Part shown: positions 44,402 through 57,090 of the stretch, piece after piece
How positions within the stretch are numbered: the first letter of the stretch is position 1
Layout: each line of letters begins with the position of its first letter
Origin: Cryptomeria japonica
Taxonomy: Eukaryota > Streptophyta > Pinopsida > Cupressales > Cupressaceae
Length of the DNA: 64,000 bases
Assembly (NCBI RefSeq): GCF_030272615.1
Contig: NC_081410.1
Span: 120,154,640-120,218,639 of the forward strand
Reading direction: 5' to 3'
Position numbers and translations under genes: made by a program
The notes under the pieces: model-generated
Databases searched by the model: none
What the model was told of the DNA's origin: nothing
Seen by the model: the letters and a program-made list of their open reading frames with translations, nothing else

Positions 44402-46728
44402 GAGCCTACACCACCGAATTTAAAAGGTTCACCTTTGTATTAGAAGAAAGTAATCTACAAGTCTAATGGCTAACCTTTTTTTGAAACTTTTCCAAAATCT
44501 CTTGCCAAAACTCTCGGCATTGAGATCCTATACCAAGGGGAATCCCAATATAAACTAGAGAAAGAGAGCCAATTTGAAATCTAAAAATTTGAGCAATCTT
44601 ACTTTGAATAAGACAAGGAGTATTAAAGAAGAAGATACAAGACTTGGCCTTGTTAATTTTTTGCCCCGAGGCAACTATATAAATGTCTAGAGTTCTCCTA
44701 AAATTAACAACTTCATTGATTCTAGCCAATTCCCATTAAACCTATATCATCAACAAAATGGATGTGAGAATAAGAAGGCAAACTATTGCACCAACTCCAA
44801 CCCTAAATTAGTCCTTGTCTAACCTAGGATTTGATAAATCTACTACTTCCTTAAGTCATGATAATAAAAAAATATGTAGAAGAGCATCCCCTTGATTTGA
44901 AGTCCCCTAGAAGCACTAAGCAACTCATATTGTTCTCCATTTACAATAAATGAGAAGGAGGTAGAGTTAACACAACTCATGGCCTTATCCTTCGAGGTCA
45001 CCATGGAATGAATGACCTCCACCGCAATCACAATCCCATCAAGAATCTGTCTACCAAGAACAAAACCACCTTTCTCATCAGAAATCAAAGCATTAAGGAA
45101 CAACTTGAGTCTTTTTGGAATCAATTTAGTGACGAATTTATAAACCGTATTACAAGCAACAATGTGTCAAAATTTATCCAAAACATTTACATCATATATT
45201 TTAGGAATAAGAGCTAGAAAGGTAGAATTCATGGCTCTGAACAACTGCTTATTTCTTTACGACTCCTAAACCACCTCTAAAAGGTCTAAATTGATAATCT
45301 CCTAAAAATACTAGAAGAGTTTAATTGGAAAGCCATCTGGGCCAAAGGCTTTACCTTTTTTTATATGAAACATAACATCTTGAAATTCCTTTAGCGTGAT
45401 GAGGAAAATGAGAGCCTCATTCATCTCACTAGAAACCAATGAGGGAGTACGATCTAGGATAGAGATTTCATCTTCACTCATAGGGAAGAGTACCTAGTAA
45501 GAAAAGTAGAGAAATATTGAGAAGCCTCTTGAGAAATTTTTCCCAATGAAGAAAGTTGAGCACCTTCCAAGGACACAAGAGAGGTAATGAGATTGCCATT
45601 TCTTCTAGCTTTAACATAATTATGAAAATTTTTGTATTCCTATCCCCTTCCTGAAGCCAATCAATACAATACTTTTGCTTAGAAAAAATATACTTACAAA
45701 GTTCTCATCCTTCTAAATCCTTAATAGCTAGAGCTTCCTCTTTAATCAAATCCAAAGTAAATATTTGGTCTCAGATCTAGTGATTGATAGTATCTAGTTG
45801 AGCTTGGGATGACATTTTATTAAAGTGAAGGTTTTCAAAGAATTGTTTATTCCACCTCTTCAGCTTATACTTTAGATATTGCATGATTTTAATAAAAGAA
45901 GGCATATCCCTACCATGACTAGGATTTGTTTTATACCATCAATCAAACACTAAGTCCCAGAGAGACAGATCCCGCAGTCATATTAGTTGAAAATTAAAAG
46001 AAGGATTCTTTGAAGTTCTATAAGTAACCATTGATAGTTTTATCGACTAGTGATCACAACCTCTCCAATCTAAGATATTTGAACTGGTACTCCATCTATC
46101 ACTCATCCATTAAAATGCAATAATAAATTTATTAAGCCTCTCTCTAATAGCATTTTCTCCACTTCTTCGCTTGTTTGAAGTGATGATACCATATTAGGCT
46201 TCACATCAGTAACATTCAGTTGATCAATATTATCCATAAGGAGGTTAGCATATTGATCAATCCTAACTATGTCCCCTCTTTTTCCTCCAAAATACACACC
46301 ACATTAAATTCACCAACCATAATCCAAGGGAGAAAGGGCATTTGAGATTGAACAAATCCAATGTGATCCCAAAGCTGCAATTTTCTTGAAAGATCCATGG
46401 GAGACATTAGTATAGGGACAAATTTCACTTGAAACCAAACTAGAGACAAGCATAGGGATATTAGAACAACTCAAAATCCACCAGAGAAGGACAACCTTCC
46501 TTGGGTATCAAAAATAATTCGGTCCACCTGAATTGCCATGGGCCGCAACACACTAACAAGAGCCACAAGACCAGATTTTAGGAGCTTTTTTTAAACAAAC
46601 CATCCACTGTCAATTTTGTTTCTTGAATAAAGACAATGTCAAGAAAATGAGAATTAATCAAATCACGAATAACATTTTTTCTAGGGATTCTATTTACACC
46701 CATCACATTCCATTATAAAATAATCATT
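44402..46728 (-). pseudogene. LINE ORF2: endonuclease and reverse transcriptase
   Basis: The start region near 46728-46640 reads WNVMGVNRIPRKNVIRDLIN then DIVFIQETKL, the APE-type endonuclease N-terminus. WIMVGEFNVVCILEEKEGT at 46,327-46,270 is the GDFN block (Asp to Glu). RT: 45124-44843 has SDEKGGFVLGRQILDGIVIA then a short deletion; HIHFVDDI near 44,770-44,745 is the FADD catalytic box with Ala to Val; 44729-44463 has QKINKAKSCIFFF and YIGIPLG. Several frameshifts. Cut at 44402 by Copia-C; continues at 31773. Confidence 0.9.
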
Positions 46729-47249
46729 TATGAGATTGCGAGAAATGGGAGTAAATGGTTTTCACTGACCACCAATGTCTCACCAAACAATTTTACCTTC
46801 TCCTTGTCCCTTTTTTTGTCCTATCTTAGAAGATTTCTCTGGAGGCCCTTTTTCAGAGTCTTCTACTATAAACCTAAAGTATGTGAAACCACACTACTTT
46901 TCCTCAAATCCAAGACTTCTTTTTCCTAGAGAGAAGCTGAACTAGCCAAGGCTACAACATCCTTCAAAACTAGAGTCCTGCTTGATTCTAATATCTTAGA
47001 CACCTAGGGAGAAAAATTAGTATCTATCTGAACATTCTACAAATTGATCAAAGATAAACCTTGATTATCAACCTCCCTATCTTATAATAAGTCTAGTCCC
47101 AAGGATCTCACCCTCAAAGGTAGCTCAATAGGAATCCCCTCTTCCTGAATCATTTCCTCCAAAACCTCAAATTGATTAAAGGCCTCATTGGTTTGTTTCC
47201 CGTGAGAGTTCTCTTTTGACATCTCCCTTTGTTGCAAGGTTTAACATGA
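46729..47249 (-). other. LINE ORF1-ORF2 interval
   Basis: Basic, Ser/Lys-rich degenerate sequence between the ORF1 zinc knuckle and the endonuclease start; probably the ORF1 C-terminal tail and the spacer. No domain seen. Confidence 0.5.
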
Positions 47250-48159
47250 ATCAAGCCCTCCTTATGTACAAGCCCATCAAGCATGGGGGCCTTTCCTTTG
47301 TTAATTGTAGGGGTATAATTAGAGGGAGCATTAACTCCAGTAGATGTTTGATTGAACCAAGGACATTTTTTTTGGAGATGACCATACTCATGAAAAACTC
47401 AACACCTAGAAGGAAGAGTCTAATAGTTGAGTTGTTGAATCCAAGAAGAGGATCCAAGACATATTGCTACAGAGTCTGGTAATGGGTTATTAAAATCAAT
47501 TTTAACACAAATTTGGGAAAACTCAATTACCTTTCTATCCAAGGTTTGCCAAGTGTTGACTTAATTGTCTTGCCAAGTAAAAGAGCAATCATGTGAAAAA
47601 TGCTTCTTCTCTAAAACTCTAGCAAAAGGTGTGGGAGACAGATCCAAACCATGACCCTTGAAGGGAGCTCCTCAAAAGAGTTGAAACCCACATGCCATTT
47701 TTTGATGAAGAGATTGACTTGGTTGTAGAAATGAGGTCCACCCTCAAAAGCCTTATTATTGTCAGCCATATGTGAAAACACAACCAAAAAGTATTTGTTA
47801 GAAGCCATCATAATCTCCATCTTTCCTTGAGAATTCCAAACTCGTCGAGCCCATGATTCCAAGTCTGGTAAAGAGATTTGAAGCCCCATGAATTTGCATA
47901 TAAGGACATGATTTCTCAAGTAAGAAATATCTTTTGAGATATATTCTAGTTGGATTACCAAGACTGGGTGATCATTGCTTTGTTCTAAACACTCATGCAC
48001 TTTCTTGATTTTGGGTAAACCATTCATAGAAGAAGATTCCATGCCAAACATAAGTTCATTCAGATGCTTAATAGCCCTTACATGTGAAGAAGTAGGGAGA
48101 TCTACCATCCCCATAGCTCCATGAATCCCCAAATTTAGGGGAGCTCCATGCTCCTCCAT
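47250..48159 (-). pseudogene. LINE ORF1 (DUF4283-like, zinc knuckle)
   Basis: The 182-codon open frame 48159-47611 contains NKYFLVVFSHMADNNKAFEG and FNSFEELPSRVMVWICLPHL, the DUF4283 RNA-binding-like domain found at the N-terminus of plant LINE ORF1 and related proteins. Further left, near 47,415-47,375 in another frame, HEYGHLQKKCP marks a CCHC knuckle of the type CHEYGHLARNC, with its first cysteines damaged. Start chosen at the ATG at 48159, about 210 bp inside the LINE 5' end. Confidence 0.85.
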
Positions 48160-48372
48160 TAAAACCCAAGCCTAATATATCAAGATCCAAAACAAAGATA
48201 CAAAGCACCGACATTTCTCAAACCTTAGGCAAAAATAGCAAAATCGCACCATAAACAAGGCTCCTTATGTTGCCAAAGAAAGCCTCCCAAATAGTCATCG
48301 CATAGCTGAGAAAGAAGGCACCAAATAGGGAAAAAACCCACAAAAAACTCTTGCTCAAACACCTCACACAAC
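48160..48372 (-). other. LINE 5' untranslated region
   Basis: Non-coding stretch from the inferred LINE 5' end to ORF1. The boundary is set by the change to AT-rich DNA at about 48,372. Confidence 0.5.
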
Positions 48373-51300
48373 TTATAATTATAATTACATATATTAATTA
48401 ATATTTAATTTAATGATTAAAAATTATTGCACGTCAATATTTAATTCAAATTTTACACAATTTGTGTTTTTCAAAACCTCTATTATACATATCTACCTTT
48501 TTTTAATTATATAAATCATTAGTATTACAATATCGTTTAACTAAGCAATTGATAGGAACTAGATGCAATGCGTCTTTTGTTTACTTACTAAGGAAAATAA
48601 TTTATAGTTTAACATTTAAATATAGGTGCTTCAAGGATAAACTTTCCTCAATGCTATTTTGTCATGTCCACTCTTTAACAAGTGAACACAACACAACACT
48701 AACACTATTCCCAATTTTTTTAATCTCAAACCTAACTAATATAATATTACAATGTTTAATTTACAAGGCCAAGCTATATGAGATGAATTTCTATTACCAA
48801 GATGAGATCAATTAACATGATAACTTAAGTAAATTATGAATAGTACTAACTAATACAATAGACCCACTTCTAAAACTACTCCAATTAAATTTAACCCACT
48901 AATTAATTAGACTATACTAAATAAATTCCAAGGATATGAATTCCCTTAACACTTAATATTATAACGGCTTACTAATAACTCATAATATTTATTAAATGTT
49001 TGCTAGCAATATTATATTCTAAATAGACAAACAATCTTAATTTATTTTTTTACTAAAGTTTATTAACCATAAATTTAATTTACAATGAGTAAGAGTTGTC
49101 TTTTTTCTAGAGATATTTAAATTAGACCAATTTCAAATTTACATATGAATTTAATTTAAAGGCCACTTATTAAACACGATTTAGTTTTATCTATTACTTA
49201 TTAATATTACAAAATATGAATAAATAAATAAATAAATAAATTCTTAGTTAAAACTATTTATTTAAAAACTTATAACCAATGAAAACCCAACAAGTAAGAA
49301 ATATAACTTTCTAATTATTTTTTGATAACTTTCTAATATCAAAAAGGCAATCTATTAAAACAATCTTAACATTTAGTTTGAATGAGAAAGAAGAATATAA
49401 GTTCTACTAAAATAATATCAAATATATTAATTTTCATTAAATAATAAGTAACATTTATAAATAAGTTATATCCATGATATTTAAAATATAAGTAGCATGC
49501 AGACATTTTGACAAAGCCCATATCAAAAGTTTGAAATACTGAGACTAAAATTGGGCTTGATAAATAATAAGTTCATCACAAAAAGAGTGTTAGATTTTTG
49601 TTGGTCAATGTTGTTGAGATTAGCATATTAAAAAATCAGATCGTATTTAAGTTTTTTTCCCTTGTTTGCTTGTGCTAATTTTAGTAGATATTTGGGGACT
49701 AATATCATAAGTCAAAGTAGTTGATGTAAGGTGCTAATATTAAAAAGCAAAGATGTTGATGTTAAACAATAAATTTAGTTTAATGTAGGCATGCATTTGG
49801 GTTATATTATAGGTACCATTTTTTTTTTCGTTCCATTCTAGGAAGTTTGTTATGGGCATACTGTAGACTTTATTTGGGCGGGCTATAGACTTCATTGTAG
49901 GTGCACTACATATACATTTTTGTAAGTTTTTTTTTTCTTTTTTGATTTCCCAAGTTGGTATCTAAAATTGGGATTTCTACGCAACATGTTTATTCAAATA
50001 TAGTAGCAATAAAAAATAGAAATTTTTGATTTCATTGTTCTATATTTTCATTACAACAAGAGGCACGATAGATATAATTTCATCACTAAAAGTGAAATAA
50101 ATAACACACATTCCCTGTAACTGTGTGGTCTCATTTTCCATATGCATGATTGCTTTGCTACAACTATATACAGTCATAAAATTGTCTAATGAAAAGGGTA
50201 AGAAATGTATGTTGTCATTCAACATAAATATGTTTGCATTCAATACTTGTCTTTCCATGGTTGAATTCAATCACACAATTGACCATTAACTAAACTAGGA
50301 TAAAATATATTATCATGCTAAATCATAAAGTTCAAGTCTGTTGCAATCTTATTGCATATGCAATTGCTTCAAGTCAAATATTTTTTATATTTATGTTTAC
50401 AAAAACCAAACAAACAGAATGTTCAAGTGTTGTAGCATGGAGCCATTTATGTTTTATATTTACAAAAAGTAAACATTGGTTTAAAGACTATACCTATGAG
50501 AGTATCATTGTAAGGTCTCTAATACTTGCAGTATGTAGTTGTTGATAATTTGTAGGTTGTGTGTGAAAAGGCCTGGAATATTGAGAAGAGTTAGGAAAGA
50601 ATACAAATGACATAAATCTATATATTTAAAACAAAAGAAAATCATATGAAATGAGAATGAAGTAAAAGGAGGATCATAGTAATATTTGCAGAGACAAAAT
50701 AAGCTAAAAAACAAACAATGTTAAAGTTTTAAGGCAACTAAATGCATAATAGAAATTACATACAAAGATGGCAACAAAATTGTTTTATACAAAACAAAGA
50801 AACCAAAATTGAGGTAAACTTCCTGCTTCAGTGATGATCAAACATGTTTTTCAACAGTTATGACTTGCATATTTATGATCAATGAGAAAGAGTATTATGC
50901 TTTTGTCAACTAAAAACAAAATATTTGAGCCGTTTTTGTGCAAAACATAAGAAAAGTAAAAGCAAAGTGCTCAAAATTTGATATGATTAAGTGGGCTGAA
51001 AAAAATCTATAGTGAATATTGATGTGGTTAAATTTTAGTAATGGAAAGGAATGGTATTGAGAAAATTACATTGGTGGTCTCCTTTGCAATGACAATGATG
51101 GAATTGTCCATGGCAAGTGTGAAATCTCCATGTATTTCAAACTTTCATAGTAGATAGACAATTGCTGACATGTCCTTTTTATAATTTTTAAATGGTATTT
51201 GTGCAAGGCTATGAAAGTTCTCTTGCAAGAGTTTGGTGTGTAATGTACTTGGAAATTCCATCCGCAGTTCCAATTATGCATTGCAAGAAGGTTTTATATG

Positions 51301-51521
51301 CAAAAGTTGTGGTTGTGATGCAAGTGGTGAAGTGGGATGTGTTGTTGGTTGAAGCATGAGTTACCAAAACTGTGTGGTGGCACAAGTCACAAAGTGGTTG
51401 ACATGGTGGGAGGTGCACATTCTTTGGTTTAAACGTTCCAGTGACCTGTGATTGGAAAAAAGATTTTAGGTGTGTTAAAAAATTTTGGAATTTAGTAAAT
51501 GGAAATTGTTATAGTTTTTTT
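48373..51521. other. AT-rich intergenic DNA, no gene seen
   Basis: AT-rich sequence with TAATTAATT runs, an (AAAT)n stretch at 49,218-49,240 and T-rich tracts. Short frames (for example 48549-48815, 50040-50270) show no recognisable domain. No primer site, LTR or terminal inverted repeat identified. Probably the same background DNA as 28,734-29,778, on the other side of the LINE. Confidence 0.65.
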
Positions 51522-52272
51522 TGTTGCAATTGTTGATGATTATGATTGGTTGTCATTGATGTCTCCGATGTTCTTGGTGTTGGTGATCCATAATCTTTGA
51601 TGATTCAAAATATGTGTTGATGGTGATCCGCATATTTTTGGTTATTGGATATGATGTTGATCGATGGTATTCATGTGTATCTTGGTTCCATTCTTATTTT
51701 TGTTGTATTGGGCAATGATTTTTGGGTTTAGATTAAGTCTGAAATTCGAGGATGTGTAGTGGATTTGATGTAGCGTGTGAGACATGATTTGGGTCCATAA
51801 TTTGTAATGGTTGTAAGATGTTGATCTAACTGTTAATGTCTATTGTGGTATGGTCTACTTCTCATTCCTTCCCACCATCAAAATGTTTAGTGTTGACCTA
51901 TTTTAGATCTTTGTCTTAGCCAACTTGGAAGATTATGCTTCTCGGAGACAAATATTTATATGAGAATGATCTGGATAAGTGAGCATGCAAAAGTGTAGCA
52001 TTGTTATTGAAGATATGCAAGATTGGAAAGGAAAGATCTGATTGTTGGAGATGTGTGAGTGTGTTGGTATTGAGGCATCAGAAGTAGTCTGATTTTGCAG
52101 ATTGTGTTACAGTGATGGATTGTTTCTTTCTTTCTCTCTTTCTTCGACAGTGAGCCTTTTCTGGGTAGTGATCCCTCATGTAGTGAGCCACCCTTTGTAA
52201 AAATCACCTTAACCGATGTTTTATATTGAGAACTAACATTCTCTTTGGTTTTTCCCTTCTTAGGTTTTACAC
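51522..52272 (+). repeat. Copia-D 5' LTR, truncated
   Basis: Starts TGTTGCAATTGTTGATG with the TTGTCATTGATGTC block seen at other copia LTR starts here. It reads through typical LTR sequence to GGTTTTACACG near 52,263. The LTR end (C tract) and primer site are missing; the text jumps to CTTAGAGAAGAGCTTAACCG, which matches the leader directly before gag in Copia-E (CTTAACCACTTGAGGAAGAT). So a deletion removed the LTR end and primer site. Confidence 0.6.
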
Positions 52273-52323
52273 GCCATATTTCCTTAGAGAAGAGCTTAAC
52301 CGCTTGAGGTAGATCCTGATCCG

Positions 52324-53264
52324 ATGGCACATAAATTGACTATTCAGATCTTTGAAGGATCTGACTATAGTTTTTGAAAATTGAAGATGAGAGTCTACTT
52401 GATATCTTTGGGATACAACACTTGGAAAGAAGTGGAGACTAAGTATGTTCAATAGATAAATGGTCTTACCACTCCTAATGATATTCAAGCTTATGAAGAA
52501 AATGAAAAGGCAATGTATGATATCTTTAGTGCTTTATCAAAGATTGAATTAACAAAGGTTATTTCATTGAATATTTCTTAAGAGGTTTGGGAAAATTTGA
52601 GAGATATCTATGAAGGAAATGACAATCAAATTATCAAAGAAGCTAACAACTAAGCGTAGGTATGAGAACCTAAAAATGGAAGAAGGAGAGGACAATCAGA
52701 GAACTTGGTGGCACCTTGACAAATGAAGACATAATTGAGAAGATTCTGATGTCCCTATCAGAAAGTTACAATGACAAGATCTCAGCTATTGAAGAAACCT
52801 ATGATCTGAAGAAGTTCACTAAGGAGCAACTTTATGGTACTCTATCAACATTTGAGATAAGGAAGTTTGGAAAAGACAAAGCCAAGACTGAGTCCGCCTT
52901 TAAAGCCTCTAAGGAAGATCCAAAAGATGAAAGTTTAGATGAGATGGAAGCAAACTTTGTAAGGAAACTGAAGAAAGGCACCAACAAATACAAAGGTATG
53001 GTACCCCTTAAATTCTTTAGATGTGGAAATATTGATCATATTGCTACTAGGTGTCTGGAAAAAGGTTCAAGACAAAAATCTAGAGAAGGTAAAGGAAAAT
53101 TTAATAAGAGAGCCTATTATGTCAAAGACAAGGCTAGTATTTTAGATGATGAATCAGATTATGAAGATGGTGATTGCTTGTTTTTGGTAGAGAGAGATAT
53201 ACCTAAGATTGATATTCCCAAGACTGTTGCGGCTACTTTACATGCTAGAAGAGATAGAAATGAA
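52324..53264 (+). pseudogene. Copia-D gag
   Basis: The ATG at 52324 (MAHKLTIQIFEGSDYSF) begins a typical copia gag; a Trp-to-stop change follows at once (position of W in SFWK). Stops and shifts up to 52,715, then 52716-53264 is open: SYNDKISAIEETYDLKKFTK, KFTKEQLYGTLSTFEIRKFG, and a knuckle reading FFRCGNIDHIATRC (first Cys to Phe, Gly to Asp). It ends at a TGA where Trp precedes the protease. Confidence 0.88.
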
Positions 53265-54660
53265 TGACCGATTGATAGTGGATGTTCAAATCATATGGCA
53301 GGTGACAAAAATAATTTTGTGAAACTTAAAAAATATGATGGTGGTTTTGTTAGGTTCAAAGATGATCAAACATCACAAATTGTGGGAATTGGTTCTATTT
53401 CTTTTGATGGAAAGCATAAAATTGACAAATTTTACTATGTGAAGTGTTTGCATCATAATATTTTGAGTGTTAGATAGATGTACAAAAATGGTTACAATGT
53501 TGTTTTTTCAGGATGATGGTTGTGAGATTCGGAAAGGATCCGGAGTTGTTATTGCAATAGGGGAAATGACTAGTGGAAACATGTATATGCTAGAAGGAGA
53601 TACAAAGCATTGTTTGTTATCTCAGATCAATGATAGTTGTCTTTGGCACCGAAGGATGTGTCATATCAATTTTGACAACTTGGTGAAGATTAGTTCATCA
53701 AGTGCAGTGAGAGATTTATTGAGGTTGACCAAACCAGATAACATTTGTAGAGAATGTCAAGTTGGAAAGCAGGAGAAAGGAAATTACAGAGGAAAGGAGC
53801 ATTTGTCCACCAAATTGTTGGATTTACTGGATACAAACCTATGTTGTCCAACCAGGACAAGGAGTATACAAGTTGAGAAGTATTTCATGTTGTTGATTGA
53901 TGATTATTCTAGAATGTCATGGGTTGCATTTTTGAGAGAGAAGTCAGAAGCATTAGAGGGATTCAAAATATTCATGGAAGGCTAAAGTTGAAAATGAAGT
54001 TGACATAAACATTAAGTGCTTGAGGTTTGAGAAAGGAGGAGAATTTACTTCTGATGAGTTTAACAACTTTCGTAAGAAGCATGGTATTAGAAGATAGTTG
54101 TATGTCCTGAGAACACCTCAACAGATTGGTGTAGTGGAAAGGATGAATCGAACAATTCAAGAGGCAACCTAAACAATGATTAAAGGAGTAAAACTCCTAG
54201 AAGTCTATTGGAGAGAATTAATTCATACTACAGTCTACACTCTTAACATAATTCTATACTAGAAAAGACATGAAAATACATCTGATGAGATATGGCATGG
54301 TAGAACTCTGACAGTGGAATATTTCAAGCAAATAAGTGCTACATCCAAAGAGATGAAGGTAATCTTGGAAAATTTGATAGTAGAGATGATGGAGGCATAT
54401 TCTTAGGATACTCTACAAGGAGCAAGGCATACTAGTGTTACAACAAAAGGGTGAACAAGATTGCTGAAAGTGCAAACACGAAGGTTGATGAAGACATTTC
54501 TAAAGAGTCTGACAAATTGGTAGGATATGAATCTGATGATTCGAATGACATAAAAAGGGAAGAGAAAATTAGAGAAGGAGAAGAACAAAAGGAAGCTCAG
54601 GAAGCTCCGACATCTACATCTAAGGCCCCAAGATATTTTCAAAAGAATCACTTAGTGGAT
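53265..54660 (+). pseudogene. Copia-D protease and integrase
   Basis: Protease PIDSGCSNHMAGDKNNF (active site DSG intact) with LHHNILSVR near 53,460, then pre-integrase CLWHRRMCHINFDNLVKISS. Integrase: CRECQVGKQ, the first catalytic Asp replaced (LDTNLCCPT for HTDLCGP), YFMLLIDDYSRMSWVAFLRE. Then frameshifts from 53,985; the second block reads LRFEKGGEF (Asp to Glu), followed by QQIGVVERMN with Glu kept, and GGIFLGYSTRSKAY near 54,390-54,430. An acidic hinge (54451-54660) follows. Two catalytic residues are lost. Confidence 0.88.
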
Positions 54661-54669
54661 TAGATTATT

Positions 54670-55580
54670 GGAGATAAGAACAAAGGTATCATCACAAGAA
54701 GCAAAGTAGCTTAAGAACAAGTCCCGTTATGTTTACTTTCAGCGATTTAACCAAAAATAGTAGAAGAACCTTGCAATGATAGAAATTGGATGGAGGTAGT
54801 GAAAGAAAAGTTGGATCAGATTGAGAAGAATCAAATGTGGGAATTAGTTAATAGACGGACATATAAGAATGTGATTGGAACAAAATGGGTATTCCAGAAC
54901 AAGCTAGATGAAGATGGAAAGGTTGTGAGAAATAAAGCAAGGTTGGTTTGTAAAGGTTATTATCAAATTGAAGGCATCGATTTTGAGGAAACCAGGATGT
55001 TTTTGGATTTTGCAGCTTGTAAGGATTTCAAATTTTATTAGATGGATGTGAAATTAGCATTTTTAAATAGAGAATTGAAAGAAGAATTTTATATTGAACA
55101 ATCAAAAGGATTTAAGTTGAAAGATGATCCAAACATTGTTTGCAAATTGAAGAACGCCCTATATGGACTCAACCAAGCCCCTAGAGATTGGTATGGAAGG
55201 CTCTAGATAAGTACTTGATTGATCAAGGTTTTCAAATGGGTTTGAATGACAACAATTTATATTTCAAAATTGATATAGGTAAAATCTTAATCGTTGTAGT
55301 GTATGTTGTTGAAATAATTTTTGAGGAAATGAAGGCATCTGCAAAAAAATTGCTAATGAGATGCAGTGAATTTGAGATGTCTATGATTGGTGAGTTAAAT
55401 TTCTTTCTTGGTTTGCAAGTAAATTAGAATGATAAAGGAATTTTCATTTCTTAATCTAAATACATTAAGGAATTGTTGAAGAAGTTTGGGTTAGAGAACT
55501 CCAAACTGTTGTGTACACCTATGAACGCCATATGCAAATTGACAAAAGATGACAAGTCCCCTAAAGAATATACAAGTCGG
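54670..55580 (+). pseudogene. Copia-D first reverse transcriptase
   Basis: [57 protein letters not shown]; then FAPVARLEA is missing and RMFLDFAACKDFKFY follows. [39 protein letters not shown]. The catalytic box reads VYVVEIIFEE, so YVDD is destroyed. MIGELNFFLGLQVN and KLLKKFGLENSK-type sequence follow. The frame is cut at about 55580, just before the RNase H connection, by the start of a second RT. Confidence 0.88.
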
Positions 55581-57090
55581 TAAAGATGAATGTTGGTTGA
55601 ATGCTATGGAAGAAGAATTAGATCAGATTGAGAAGAATAACACATGGAGTTTAGTTCCCCGACCTAAAAATAAGAATGTTATTGGAACTAAATGGGTTTT
55701 TAGGAATAAATTGAATGAAGATGGAGAAGTTGTAAGGAATAAAGCTAGATTGGTTTGTAAAGGATATTCTCAGAAGGAAGGAATTGATTATGGTGAAACT
55801 TTTGCACTTGTAGCTAGGATTGAAGCTGTAAGATTATTTCTTACCTATGCTGCATATAAGAACTACAAGGTTTATCAAATGGATGTCAAGTGTGCATTTT
55901 TGAATGGGTATCTTGATGAGGAAGTTTATATTGAGAAACCTGATGGTTTTTCACTTTCAGATGATAAAAACATGGTTTGGAGGTTAAGGAAAGCTTTATA
56001 TGGATTGAAATAGGCACCTAGAGCTTGGTATGCAAGGTTAGATAAATGTCTTTTGAAACTTGGTTTCACTAAAGGTAGCGTTGACAATAATCTATATTAT
56101 AAAGTCATTGATGATGATATATTGATTATTGAACTTTTTGTTGATGACATCATTTTTGGAGGTGAAAATAAGTTGTGCATAGAATTTTCTAAAAATATGG
56201 AGAAAGAATTTGAAATGTCTATGATTGGGGAAATGAAATTTTTCCTAGGTTTGCAAATTACTCAGACTGATAAAGGTATTTTCATCTGTCAAACTAAGTA
56301 TGCTAGGGAATTGTTGAATAAATTTGGTATGGTAGATTCTAAACTGGTAAGTACTCCTATGGTTACAAGTGATAAATTGACAAGGAAAGATGAATCTGCA
56401 CCGGTAAATCCTACAAGATACAAGTCTATGATTGGTTGTCTACTATATTTGACTCAGACTAGGCTTGACATAATGAATGTTGTTTGTATTGCATCTAGAT
56501 TTCAAAGTGATCCTAGAGAGAATCATGAGAGTACGATGAAAAGAATTTTTAGATACTTGCAAGGTACATCTGAATATGGTTTGTGGTACCCTAAGGATGA
56601 TGACTTTATTTTATGTGCATATACAGATGCAGATTGGGCTGGTGATGTTGATGACCGGAAAAGTACTTTCGGTGGAGCTTTCTTTCTTGGAAAGAAGTTG
56701 GTTTCATGGATCAACAAGAAGCAATCATGTGCTTCTTTATCTACTATTGAAGCTAAGTATGTTGTTGTTGCTACTAACTGTACACAAGTTCTATAAATGA
56801 AGAAAATGTTGAAGGATATCAAAGTGCATTGCACTGGATCGGTAGTTATTCATTGTGATAACTATGCTGCAATAGACATATCAAAGAACTTGACATTTCA
56901 CTCTAAGACAAAGCACATATCTATCAAGTATAACTTTTTGAAGGAGAAGGTGAAAGAAAATGAAGTTAGACTGGTTTATGTGAACACTAAAGAGCAGATT
57001 GTAGATATTTTCACTAAACCTTTGCCTAAAGAATTGTTTGAGTACCTGAGAGACAAATTAGGGTTTTTTCCCCCTCCAGTGGAGAATTGA
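55581..57090 (+). pseudogene. Copia-D second RT and RNase H (donor segment)
   Basis: A near-complete copia RT-RNase [61 protein letters not shown], catalytic LFVDDIIFGGE near 56,140 (FVDD, acidic pair intact), MIGEMKFFLGLQITQTDKGI; RNase H with AYTDADWAGDVDDRKSTFGG and LSTIEAKYVVVATNC; ends DIFTKPLPKELFEYLRDKLG. Only a few stops (at about 56011 and 56796). Its first 95 codons match Copia-E at 63,711-64,000 almost word for word, unlike the first RT. Confidence 0.92.

Larger units (their letters stand above)
29779..48372 (-). mobile_element. LINE retrotransposon, split by Copia-C
   Basis: Minus-strand non-LTR element. In coding order: ORF1 (48159-47250) with a DUF4283-like domain and zinc knuckle, endonuclease (46728-46100), RT (45500-44402), then after Copia-C the zf-RVT domain (31184-30894), RNase H (30398-30129) and a 3' end with a short A tail (T7 at 29779-29785). 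Net length about 6.0 kb, normal for a plant L1-type LINE. ATTATAATTA occurs at 29764-29773 and 48378-48387 and may be its target duplication, but both flanks are AT-rich. All frames are decayed. Confidence 0.88.

Noticed and set aside
48373-51521. Possible host gene in the AT-rich interval
   Set aside because: Frames are short, without domains or a plausible exon series; no supporting codon pattern.
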